A DNA stretch of 64,000 nt, taken from positions 186,001 through 250,000 of the forward strand of contig NZ_AP027130.1 in NCBI RefSeq assembly GCF_027925145.1, given 5' to 3'. A model generated the notes under the pieces. That model searched no databases. It saw only the letters and a program-made list of their open reading frames with translations, and was not told the DNA's origin. Of the stretch, positions 33,808 through 41,508 are shown one piece after another (the first letter of the stretch is position 1; every line of letters begins with the position of its first letter). The position numbers were made by a program, and so were the translations under genes. Origin of the DNA: Thermodesulfomicrobium sp. WS. GTDB taxonomy: Bacteria; Desulfobacterota; Desulfovibrionia; Desulfovibrionales; Desulfomicrobiaceae.

Positions 33808-35094
33808 TTACGGATTAGCAAGTGAATTTATTGCTTGAGGCACTCCAATATATGGGTCTCCACCAATAAAGGCTCGGTATTCCGCTCTTTTATTTTGGTT
33901 TTGTGCAAAGAAACGATTCAAATATTCGGCTAAATGCCAAGCATAGTGTTCAGAGTTAAATGCCCGATAAATCGCAAGAGCAACATTTTGAGAGATTGGA
34001 TTATCGGAGAGATATTTGATAACTAGTTCTTTGTTGGAATTTGCCCAATTAAATGAGCTCAATAGATTGTCATCGGTTATTGCTTCTTCAAGTGCTTGAT
34101 AAAACCCATGTGTGACTAATGTTTTTAAATCCAGATCATTCGGCAGAACATCTGCCACAGAGTTTACAGCGCACTTTATTGCTTCGGGAATTTGTTCTGG
34201 TGGTATTAGAGACGCTCGTAGAAAGGAGCACAAGACAGCAAAATCATTATATCTGCTTCCATTAAACAAAAGGTCGTGCCAAATTAGGCGAACTTTTTGG
34301 GGTTGGTCCTGAAGTACGTATGCTCTTTCGGGATGTTGACGCAAGAAACTTACCAGCAAAGTGTCGTCTGTAATTAGATATGCCTTGCATGCTTCTCGCA
34401 ATTCATCTGTTCCGTAAAGAAAGCAAGCTTCTAAAAACCTGACAGTGTTGGGGTTCCTGATACCCAAAGTTTTACTTGTGGGACTTAATGAGCTGTCAAA
34501 CTCCGCAGAAACGTCACTTACAAATGCTTGATATTCTGCAACGGTGAGGGCGTTCACCAAGTCATGAATGATTGGTGCGATCGGCTCTGATGGAGATATT
34601 AGGCTTGGATTAAAATAGTCAAGGCACCGCCTCATCATCTCGTTACGGCTACCATTAACCACAAATTTTCCTAGATTAGACTCAATAAAGGCATAAAATG
34701 CTTCAACATGTGCCGCAATTATTTTATTTTGTCGAGAGTGAGCGCAATCATTCCGTCTATCTTTCCAGTACTTTAATTGGTTTCGTAAGTCATCTGACAA
34801 GATAAACACAGGAGCAGGATTTTTCTGCTGGATAGCGTCAAAAACAATTTTTTCCCATGTCTCTGGATTTTTCGCATTAGCTTGTATGCCAGCCCAATGA
34901 TTTGGATTTATTCCTGTAGGTGATGGCGCAAAAACAAGCCTATCCCTGACAACATTCATAAATCCTAGATACGCAAATAATAGTGCCGCTTTATATGCTC
35001 CGACCTTGAAGCATATAAAAGATTCTTCAAAACTTGATAGAGCTTCCTTTGATATTTTCTGTGTGGATAGCCAAGTTTGCAATGGAATATTCAT
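33808..35094 (-). CDS. Cassette gene: unknown protein with N-terminal HEPN-like domain
   Basis: A 428-residue AT-rich gene. The first 140 residues are helical and carry RRNDCAH (Arg114-Asn115-x3-His119), the R-N-x3-H signature of HEPN ribonucleases, preceded by SDDLRNQLKYWKD. The rest (about 160-428) is an all-helical region without recognised motif. No membrane helix is seen. It fills one whole cassette between two attC sites. HEPN RNases are common effectors of toxin-antitoxin and abortive-infection systems; no antitoxin partner is visible, so the role is inference. Confidence 0.6.
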   Translation of the reverse strand: MNIPLQTWLSTQKISKEALSSFEESFICFKVGAYKAALLFAYLGFMNVVRDRLVFAPSPTGINPNHWAGIQANAKNPETWEKIVFDAIQQKNPAPVFILSDDLRNQLKYWKDRRNDCAHSRQNKIIAAHVEAFYAFIESNLGKFVVNGSRNEMMRRCLDYFNPSLISPSEPIAPIIHDLVNALTVAEYQAFVSDVSAEFDSSLSPTSKTLGIRNPNTVRFLEACFLYGTDELREACKAYLITDDTLLVSFLRQHPERAYVLQDQPQKVRLIWHDLLFNGSRYNDFAVLCSFLRASLIPPEQIPEAIKCAVNSVADVLPNDLDLKTLVTHGFYQALEEAITDDNLLSSFNWANSNKELVIKYLSDNPISQNVALAIYRAFNSEHYAWHLAEYLNRFFAQNQNKRAEYRAFIGGDPYIGVPQAINSLANP

Positions 35095-35116
35095 AAGCTC
35101 AATTTAGCAAGGGGCA

Positions 35117-35193
<77 letters not shown>

Positions 35194-35196
35194 ATC

Positions 35197-35634
35197 TCAA
35201 ATCAAAACTTCTTTGACAATCCATATCATTACCAACAATGTGACATAAAAGGGCCATATCGAGAAAGAAAGAAGTGCTGCCAAAAATGTCTTTAATATGT
35301 TTCCTACAGGAGTTACAGCATAGAGGTCTGAAGCGCTTATTTCTTGTTTGTGGAGTTTCTCGATAAAGGCGTTATAAGCCTTTCGGAACATTCTCTCCAG
35401 CGCCAAATAGTAAGCATCCAGAACCAGGAAAAGGATAGTTGGTATTATCGCCAAAAGTGCGTATTGTGGATTTCCCTTATCCGCTACTATGACAAGAATT
35501 GCTGAAACCAATGTTATACACCAAGCCTTGCACGACGCACTGTTAGAAGCCATCCTTTGAATGACTGATTGGCTAATCGTCAAGTGCGCTTGTACAGCCT
35601 GGGAATTTTCTCTGTATTCATTGTCTCTAGACAT
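35197..35634 (-). CDS. Cassette gene: three-helix membrane protein paired with the TIR gene
   Basis: A 145-residue protein: a polar N-terminal helix (1-35) followed by predicted membrane helices at about 38-51, 58-79 and 115-142. A charged segment after helix 2 (LERMFRKAYNAFIEKLHKQE) separates them. The ATG at 35634 follows GGGGG and lies 10 nt after the TIR gene stop, so the two form an operon in one cassette. The layout resembles membrane effectors linked to nucleotide-signalling defence systems (SLATT-type 2TM proteins), but I cannot name a family. A pore-forming effector is a hypothesis. Confidence 0.65.
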   Translation of the reverse strand: MSRDNEYRENSQAVQAHLTISQSVIQRMASNSASCKAWCITLVSAILVIVADKGNPQYALLAIIPTILFLVLDAYYLALERMFRKAYNAFIEKLHKQEISASDLYAVTPVGNILKTFLAALLSFSIWPFYVTLLVMIWIVKEVLI

Positions 35635-35644
35635 AAGCAACCCC

Positions 35645-36142
35645 CTAATATTTTTCGCGGATAGCGATTGCTTCTTCGACCCAAGCCGCCAAGTTGCGCT
35701 TGATATAGGCATAGACATCAGTGCTTACAGAGTAAGGAGGGTCGTATGCTTTCACGATACTTGATAATTTTGCTCTATCTCGTTTCATCGTAAAACCATC
35801 GAAGGGATTGCTTCCTTTTGACGACTGACGGCCTTCCCTGTCTTGTAGGTTGTGTATATATATGCCAAGCAATCCCTTCCCATCATTCCAGGACTTCTCA
35901 ATTTCGTAGTTAATCCATTTTCTTCCTGCCGTATGAGTTCCTATCAGAACAATTGTACAGGATTTGCCATTCAACTGCTCGTCAATCCAGTTTCTTATTG
36001 CTTGGTCTCCGCCACGTGTAATAGATTCCCACTCATTGTCTGTTACAGGAGCATTGCCTTCAACAACACCCATATTCCTCACTTGTGCCGCTCGCCAATT
36101 GTCTTCTTTGTAGTGGAAACTGTAGAAAACTCTACGTGCCAT
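35645..36142 (-). CDS. Cassette gene: TIR-like (DUF1863, ThsB-like) protein
   Basis: A 165-residue protein of the MTH538/DUF1863 TIR-like family. Its start MARRVFYSFHYKEDNWRAAQ and the segments CTIVLIGTHTAGRKW, INYEIEKSW, GKGLLGIYIHNLQDREG and SKGSNPFDGF parallel ThsB of Thoeris. ThsB makes a cyclic ADP-ribose-type signal from NAD+ upon phage infection. Glu80/Glu82 in NYEIEKS are the candidate catalytic acids. No ThsA gene is present; the next gene encodes a small membrane protein instead. It is the first gene in its cassette. Function as NADase/cyclase is inferred from family. Confidence 0.8.
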   Translation of the reverse strand: MARRVFYSFHYKEDNWRAAQVRNMGVVEGNAPVTDNEWESITRGGDQAIRNWIDEQLNGKSCTIVLIGTHTAGRKWINYEIEKSWNDGKGLLGIYIHNLQDREGRQSSKGSNPFDGFTMKRDRAKLSSIVKAYDPPYSVSTDVYAYIKRNLAAWVEEAIAIREKY

Positions 36143-36172
36143 TGTAATTTCTCCTTTGATTTCGGTTGAGAT

Positions 36173-36285
36173 GCCTAACGGTTGGTTTCAGCGGCAGCGG
36201 CGGTGACAGGCAAGACCCCTTCGCCTCCACTCAACTCCGCTGGCTCGCGGCGCGTACCCTGAAGCGGCGAAGCCGCTGTCCGCTG
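36173..36285 (-). other. attC-like site 8, left part, interrupted by IS110 copy 2
   Basis: GCCTAAC core and long-type sequence almost identical to site 5, up to GTCCGCTG. It continues at 37961-37971 after the IS. Confidence 0.7.
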
Positions 36286-36535
36286 CACCCTCTCATGATG
36301 GCCGGGCCATCATTTTTCCTGGGGGAAACAGGGGCGCAGGTTGGCTTACTCACAGTATACTCAAAATTGGCAGGCAAGCAAGCCGTACAATCGCATTGGC
36401 GACCGAGAGTCCCGTGCTGCACCGTGGTTTCCGGCTGCGATGATTTGTCCATTGGTGGCGCTCCAGGCGACCCCGTTCAGGAAGCTATTCAACCCAGGCG
36501 GCCGGGCCTGCCGAAATTTCTCCAGGAGAAGACCG
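36286..36535 (+). ncRNA. Putative bridge RNA region of IS110 copy 2
   Basis: Same 250-bp left end as copy 1, with a few substitutions (for example TTGGCTTACTCACAG). The 5' palindrome and the CACCGTGGTTTCC segment are unchanged. Confidence 0.45.
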
Positions 36536-37938
36536 ATGAGCAAACTCAGCCAACCCAATTCCACCCTGAGCGAAGCCCGCCCGTTTGCCTCGATGAGCCA
36601 GGTTCACCCGCACGCCGCCGGAGTGGACCTCGGCGCGCACGAAATCATGGTCTGCGTGCCGGGCGGAGAGAACACCCAACTGGTGCGTTCCTTCGGCAAT
36701 TATACCGCCGACCTGCAGTCCATCGCCGCCTGGCTGAAGGAACACCACATCGAGACGGTGGCGATGGAGTCCACCGGCGTCTACTGGATCCCGCTCTTCG
36801 AGACGCTCGAAGCGGCGGGCTTCCACTGTTGCCTGATCAGTTCGCGCTCGCTGCGGCGCATCCCGGGCCGCAAGTCGGACGTGCTGGACTGCCAGTGGAT
36901 TCAGACCCTCCACTCCTACGGGCTGCTGGAGAGTTCCTTCCGTCCCGAAGCCGACCTGATCGCCCTGCGCACCCTGCTGCGTCACCGCGCCCAACTGCTG
37001 GAGCATCGCGCCCCGCACGTTCTCCACATGCAGAAGGCGCTGCTGCAAATGAACATCCAGCTCTCGCAGGCGCTGAGCGACGTGACCGGAGTGACCGGCC
37101 TGGCCATCATCCGCGCCATCGTCGCCGGGGAGCGCGACCCGCACAAACTCGCCGCCCTGCGCAACTACCGCTGCCACAAGGACGAAGAAGAGATCGCCAA
37201 AGCCCTGACCGGGACCCTTCGACAGGCTCAGGGCAGGCCTGGCGGGAGGAGCATCTCTTCGTGCTCAAGCAATCCCTGGAGATGTACGACTTCTACACCC
37301 GCCAGATCGAAGCCTGCGACGCCGAGATCGAGCGGACCTACGCTCAAGTTCGCCCCGGGGAAGACGGCTCGGACGATGACGACCTGCCCCCGCTTCCCGA
37401 ACACAAACGCAAGAGCCACAGCAAGAACGCTCCCCAGGCTGGTCAAATTCGCAGGCATCTCAAGCGCATCTGCGGGGTGGACGTGACCGCCATCCACGGC
37501 GTCGGCGAAGTCCTTGCCCAGGAAATGGTGATGGAGACCGGCACGGATATGTCGAAGTTCCCCAACGAAAAGCATTTCTGCTCCTGGCTGGGGCTGGCGC
37601 CCAAGAACGAAATCTCGGGCGGCAAAGTCCTGCGCAGCGCCACGCTCAAGACGCGCAACCGGGCCGGGCAAGCCTTCCGCAAGGCCGCGGCTTCTGTCAT
37701 GCGCTCCGATTGCGTCTTTGGCGTCTTCTACCGGCGCATGAAAGCCCGTCTCGGCCCGGCGCAGGCGGCGGTTGCCACCGCCCATCTGATTGCGCGGGTG
37801 TATTACCGCATGTTAAAGTTCAAAGTGGAATATCAGCCGTTGACCGTCGAACAATACGAAGCCAAATACCGCCAGCAGCAACTCAAATCCCTGCAAAAGA
37901 AAGCCGCCAAACTCGGCTATCAACTCTCCCCGGCATGA
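36536..37938 (+). pseudogene. IS110-family transposase, frameshifted by a 23-bp insertion
   Basis: Equivalent to the intact transposase, but at 37216-37239 a 24-nt block (CCTTCGACAGGCTCAGGGCA plus GGCC) replaces one base. Translation from the ATG leaves frame after ALTGT and stops near 37486. The remaining half is readable only in another frame (WREEHLFVLKQSLEMYDF to the end). Catalytic N-terminal residues are intact, but the C-terminal domain is lost, so this copy should need the transposase of copy 1 to move. Confidence 0.88.
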
Positions 37939-37960
37939 ATCAGGGCGCTGTTTCCCAGGA

Positions 37961-37971
37961 CGGTGTTGGGC
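37961..37971 (-). other. attC-like site 8, right part
   Basis: CGGTGTTGGGC, the displaced right core of site 8 immediately after the IS. Confidence 0.6.
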
Positions 37972-38005
37972 GGCGTTTTTGCTTAAACCGTTGATTTGGA
38001 AAGAA

Positions 38006-38305
38006 CTACGCTGGCACGCGGGGTCTTACTTCTCGCTCCAGGCGATCGCCCAAAGAATCGAGAGTTACATCCAAATCATACTCTGCCTGCAAGCCAAGCC
38101 AGAATTGCGGGGACGTACCAAAATAGCGAGACAAACGCAAGGCGGTATCTGCTGTAACACTTCGTTTCCCCATCACAATTTCATTGATACGCCGTGCATC
38201 AACTCCTATATCGATAGCCAAGCGATTCTGGCTCAGATTCATCGGCTTCAGGAATTCTTCTAGTAACACTTCACCAGGATGAACGGGCTTTAATTTATCG
38301 GTCAT
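38006..38305 (-). CDS. higA: HigA-type antitoxin
   Basis: A 99-residue XRE-type antitoxin of the HigA/VapI group: HPGEVLLEEFLKPMNLSQNR, the HTH LAIDIGVDARRINEIVMGKR and the closing LRLSRYFGTSPQFWLGLQAE. It follows the toxin gene by 14 nt, the typical higBA order (toxin first). It should neutralise HigB and repress the promoter upstream of higB. Cassette stability modules of this kind are common in cassette arrays. Confidence 0.9.
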   Translation of the reverse strand: MTDKLKPVHPGEVLLEEFLKPMNLSQNRLAIDIGVDARRINEIVMGKRSVTADTALRLSRYFGTSPQFWLGLQAEYDLDVTLDSLGDRLEREVRPRVPA

Positions 38306-38319
38306 ACTTACCTGCCAAT

Positions 38320-38601
38320 CTAGTGATAATCCGTAATCTCAACATCGTAAGCGTCACTGCCTTCCCACCGAAAACAAACACGCCACTGGTCATTTATCCG
38401 AATACTCCATTGACCTGCACGATTGCCGCTCAACTTTTCAAGGCGATTAGCAGGCGGCACTCGCAAGTCATTGATGGAAATAGCGTTGTTTATCATGCGT
38501 AACTTTCGCAGAGCAACCTGCTGAATATCGGCAGGCAACTTTCGAGAGCGTTGACGATGATAAATCTTCTGGGTTTCATCATCTTTGAAAGTCTTTATCA
38601 C
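38320..38601 (-). CDS. higB: HigB/RelE-type toxin
   Basis: A 93-residue RelE-superfamily mRNA interferase: IKTFKDDETQKIYHRQRSRK, ALRKLRMINNAISINDLRVP, NRLEKLSGNRAGQWSIRIND and the final QWRVCFRWEGSDAYDVEITD. The start is GTG at 38601, which coincides with the predicted transcription start, so the message may be leaderless. It would cleave ribosome-bound mRNA when HigA is lost. Confidence 0.9.
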   Translation of the reverse strand: MIKTFKDDETQKIYHRQRSRKLPADIQQVALRKLRMINNAISINDLRVPPANRLEKLSGNRAGQWSIRINDQWRVCFRWEGSDAYDVEITDYH

Positions 38602-38607
38602 GCTCTT

Positions 38608-38636
38608 ATTTTATAGCGCAATGCGCCAAACGTCAA
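38608..38636 (-). promoter_or_regulatory. Promoter and candidate HigA operator of higBA
   Basis: On the minus strand TTGACG and TAAAAT are spaced 17 nt. The spacer contains the palindrome GCGCATTGCGC, a likely HigA-binding site. A related -35/spacer fragment recurs at about 39030-39050. Confidence 0.6.
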
Positions 38637-38659
38637 CCACCCAACTTGATTTCGAAGCC

Positions 38660-38771
38660 AGCTAACGGTTGGTTTCAGCGGCAGCGGCGGGACGGGCAAG
38701 ACACCTTCGCCTGCACTCAACTTCGCTGGCTCGCGGCGCGTACCCTGAAGCGGCAAAGCCGCTGTCCGCTG
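38660..38771 (-). other. attC-like site 9, left part, joined to an IS110 remnant
   Basis: AGCTAAC core and long-type sequence up to GTCCGCTG; the right core is missing because the IS and following DNA are deleted. Confidence 0.6.
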
Positions 38772-39023
38772 CACCCTCTCATGATGGCCGGGCCATCATT
38801 TTTCCTGAGGGAAACAGGGGCGCAGGTTGGTTTATTCCCAGTATACTCGAAATTGGCAGGCAAGCAAGCCGTACAACCGCATTGGCGACCGAGACTCCCG
38901 TGCTGCACCGTGGTTTCCGGCTGCGATGATTTGTCCATTGGTGGCGCTCCAGGCGACCCCGTTCAGGAAGCTATTCAACCCAAGCGGCCGGGCCTGCTGA
39001 AATTTCTCCAAGAGAAGACCGAT
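38772..39023 (+). mobile_element. IS110-family remnant (left end only)
   Basis: 252 bp matching the left ends of copies 1 and 2, from CACCCTCTCATGATGG to GAGAAGACCGAT, where similarity stops just as the transposase ATG would begin. It contains the whole putative bridge-RNA region and no coding sequence. Confidence 0.85.
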
Positions 39024-39070
39024 ACACGATGCGCTAAACGTCAATCACTCAATTTGATTTTCAACGAAGC
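39024..39070 (-). repeat. Scar of a deleted higBA-like cassette
   Basis: 47 bp resembling 38614-38660, the upstream end of the higBA cassette (TTGACG -35 and GCGCA half-palindrome conserved), joined to the IS remnant. The -10 and all genes are gone. Confidence 0.55.
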
Positions 39071-39198
39071 AGCCAACGGTTGGCTTCACCGGCGGGCGGG
39101 GGACCTGGCGGGAAAATGCCAAAGCGCAGAACCCGCTTTCGGGGCAGAATCCCCTGGGGCGGGGCGAAAGCCCTCTGCCCGTGCAAGCGATGTTGGGC
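39071..39198 (-). other. attC-like cassette recombination site 10
   Basis: AGCCAAC and GTTGGGC cores, 128 nt, closely related to site 3. It is the right-most site, next to host sequence; no attI or integrase gene follows within the window. Confidence 0.7.
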
Positions 39199-39337
39199 AG
39201 GGCACCACACTCCACGCGGAGCAACCACCGCCCTTACAGTACCCGCTTGTTTGCCTGCGGGCAAGAAGGGCCGATGTGCACCCCGCCCGGGCATACCACC
39301 GGCGGGCACGCGGACAACGCCCCCCAGGGGCGGCCAC

Positions 39338-39362
39338 AAAAATGGGGGGGCCATGGCCCCCC
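39338..39362 (-). terminator. Intrinsic terminator of the NifX/MinD operon
   Basis: On the minus strand a GC-only palindrome (GGGGGGCCATGGCCCCCC) is followed by ATTTTTG, 11 nt after the last stop codon of the operon. Confidence 0.75.
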
Positions 39363-39373
39363 GGATCCGGTCG

Positions 39374-39775
39374 TTAGTGATGGCCGCCGCAGCCGCCACC
39401 ACCCCCGCCGCAGGTATTGTGCGGAGAAAATTGCGGAAGCCGCCCGGCCAGAAAGGCCTGTAGCGCAGCCCCGACACTGGGGGCGCCAGCCCCATAGAAC
39501 ACCTGGATCCCCGCTTGCTGGAAGCCCAAAAGCGGCCGCATGCCCATGCCACCGGCAATCAAGGCGCAAACCCCATGGGAAGCCAGATACTGCACCGGGG
39601 CCAAGCACCCGCCTTCCTGGTGGGGGATATTGGGCAGGGTCTCCACCGCAGCCACCACACCGTCTTCCACATCCACCAGCGTATAGAGCTCGCAATGCCC
39701 GAAGTGGGCGCTCACCCCGGCCTCCATGCCACCAGGCTGCTCCGAGGGAACAGCCACCCGCACTCGTGATGCCAT
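39374..39775 (-). CDS. NifX/NifB-type dinitrogenase iron-molybdenum cofactor domain protein
   Basis: A 133-residue protein of the NifX-like (Fe-Mo cofactor biosynthesis) superfamily: RVAVPSEQPGGMEAGVSAHF, HCELYTLVDVEDG, GVCALIAGGMGMRPLLGF and QAGIQVFYGAGAPSVG. The tail is Gly/Cys/His-rich (NTCGGGGGGCGGHH), a probable metal-binding end. Start at the second ATG (39775), 6 nt from GGAGG. The ATG overlaps the stop of the ferredoxin-MinD gene. No nitrogenase genes are here, so a role in another metal-sulfur cluster pathway is likely. Confidence 0.85.
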   Translation of the reverse strand: MASRVRVAVPSEQPGGMEAGVSAHFGHCELYTLVDVEDGVVAAVETLPNIPHQEGGCLAPVQYLASHGVCALIAGGMGMRPLLGFQQAGIQVFYGAGAPSVGAALQAFLAGRLPQFSPHNTCGGGGGGCGGHH

Positions 39776-40662
39776 CATATACCTCCTTGAGAATCCATCT
39801 TCTGCAAAAGTACCGGCCACATGGCGCGTACCGCCCGGGCCCATGGACCGTCGGTCTCCGTCACCGCCATCCCCTGGGCCATGGCCCAAGGGACCGCCGT
39901 ATCGTGGGGCAGCCGCCCCAAGAGCATCCATCCCTGTTCGGCGCACAAGGCTTCCACCGCAGCGGCCATATCCGGGGCCAAGTCCCACTTGTTGAGCACC
40001 ACCGCCACCGGCACCCGAAACCGGGCGCACACCGCGGCCACCCGCCTCAGATCATGGAGCCCGGACGGACTCGGCTCAGTGACCAAAACCGCCCAATGCG
40101 CCTGAGAAAGGGACGCAATGACCGGGCACCCGATGCCCGGAGCGCCGTCGGCCAGGATGAGTTCCCGCCCCAACTGCGCCGCCCACAGACGGGCCTGCTG
40201 CTTGACCACGGACACCAACCGGCCGGAGTTCTCGCCCCCAGGCTCCAGACGGGCATGGACCATGGGGCCAAAGCGGGTGTGGCTGCGCATCCATACCCCG
40301 CAAAAGCGGGGATCGAAGCGCATGGCCCCTTCCGGGCAGAGGGCCACGCAGGTCTTACAGCCTTCGCACCGGCGCGGATCCACAATGGCCGTCCCGCCTT
40401 CTCCCATCCGCACCGCCCCAAACCGGCACACCTGCGCACAGAGCCCGCAGCCACTGCACTGGGAAGCCTCCACCCGCGCCACGTGGCCGGAAACAAAATC
40501 TTCTTGGTCGTGCACGTGCGCATGGAGTACGAGATGGAGATTGGCGGCGTCCACGTCCAAATCCGCGAGCACGGCCTTGCCCTCGGCCAAGTGGGCCAAG
40601 GCCGCGGTGAGCGTGGTCTTGCCGGTGCCGCCCTTGCCACTGAGAACGATGAGTTCGCGCAT
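39775..40662 (-). CDS. MinD/ParA-type ATPase with two 4Fe-4S ferredoxin motifs (1)
   Basis: A 295-residue P-loop ATPase of the ferredoxin-MinD group: deviant Walker A SGKGGTGKTT, VLADLDVDAANLHL switch, then two ferredoxin-type clusters (CSGCGLCAQVC and CEGCKTCVALC) and the ATPase end (ADGAPGIGCPVIASL). Such proteins resemble Nbp35/Mrp cluster carriers. The second in-frame ATG (40662) has a better distance from GGAGG than the first. It is paired with a paralogue encoded directly upstream, so the two may form a heterodimer. Confidence 0.88.
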   Translation of the reverse strand: MRELIVLSGKGGTGKTTLTAALAHLAEGKAVLADLDVDAANLHLVLHAHVHDQEDFVSGHVARVEASQCSGCGLCAQVCRFGAVRMGEGGTAIVDPRRCEGCKTCVALCPEGAMRFDPRFCGVWMRSHTRFGPMVHARLEPGGENSGRLVSVVKQQARLWAAQLGRELILADGAPGIGCPVIASLSQAHWAVLVTEPSPSGLHDLRRVAAVCARFRVPVAVVLNKWDLAPDMAAAVEALCAEQGWMLLGRLPHDTAVPWAMAQGMAVTETDGPWARAVRAMWPVLLQKMDSQGGI

Positions 40663-40674
40663 CCCCATCCCTCC

Positions 40675-41508
40675 TTAGGCGCGCAGCGCCCCTATGAGCG
40701 CTTCCATGGCGGCGCGCACCACAGGGTCTTCGGCCAAAGAGCCACCCCGGGCATAAATGCCTGCCAGCTCTGAAGAATATGGAATACGGGCAAGCACCGG
40801 CAGATGATGCGTACGGCAATACGCCCCCACCGGCGCATCCCCCAGGCCATCGCGGTTGATCACCACGGCCATCGGCTTGCCCAAGGGCGCAAAGGCCTGG
40901 TGCGCCAATTGGAAGTCATGCAGCCCAAACGGCGTGGGTTCCGTGACCAGAAGGATCGCATCCGCCTGTTCCACCGCGGTCATGGCCGGGCAACTCACCC
41001 CTGGAGGGGCATCCACGAGCAGATCCCGGTCGGCGGCCAAGGCGATAGCCCGCGCCAGGACCTCACGCATCAGCGGCGGGGCCATGGCCTCGCCCAAACG
41101 CAAGCGGCCGGTGACGACGGTATGCCTTCCCGCCCGGCCGGTGGTGATTTCCCCCACCACACGGCTGCCCCGCGCCAAGGCGTCTGCGGGACACACGCGA
41201 AAGCACCCGCCGCAACTATGGCACATCTCCGAGAACACCTGCGCCCGCCCCCCAAGCAGGGCAATGGCCCCAAATTGGCACAAGTCGGCGCACGCCCCAC
41301 AGGCGGTGCAGCGCTCCGCCCGCACCACCGGGGTCTCCACCCCGACCTCCTCCGACGACTCCGGCACAGGATGCACGAACAGGTGGAGGTTCGGGGCCTC
41401 GACGTCCACATCCGCCAGCACCGCGGCCGCAGGCCACACCGCAGCCAAGGCGGCGACGACGGAAGTCTTTCCCGTACCGCCCTTACCGCTGGCCACCGCA
41501 AGGATCAC
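40675..41508 (-). CDS. MinD/ParA-type ATPase with two 4Fe-4S ferredoxin motifs (2)
   Basis: A 277-residue paralogue of the next gene: ASGKGGTGKTS, ADVDVEAPNLHL, CTACGACADLC and CHSCGGCFRVC, then VDAPPGVSCPAMTAV. GTG start at 41508 with GGGAGG upstream. It overlaps the stop of the DUF134-NifX gene (GTGA) and ends 12 nt before its paralogue. The long in-frame extension upstream is a shadow of the DUF134-NifX gene. Confidence 0.88.
   Translation of the reverse strand: MILAVASGKGGTGKTSVVAALAAVWPAAAVLADVDVEAPNLHLFVHPVPESSEEVGVETPVVRAERCTACGACADLCQFGAIALLGGRAQVFSEMCHSCGGCFRVCPADALARGSRVVGEITTGRAGRHTVVTGRLRLGEAMAPPLMREVLARAIALAADRDLLVDAPPGVSCPAMTAVEQADAILLVTEPTPFGLHDFQLAHQAFAPLGKPMAVVINRDGLGDAPVGAYCRTHHLPVLARIPYSSELAGIYARGGSLAEDPVVRAAMEALIGALRA

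Larger units (their letters stand above)
36286..37960 (+). mobile_element. IS110-family element, copy 2 (frameshifted), inserted in attC
   Basis: About 1.68 kb and nearly identical to copy 1, but with 23 extra bp inside the transposase gene. Same orientation and same position within an attC-like site. Ends certain to about 10 bp. Confidence 0.87.
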
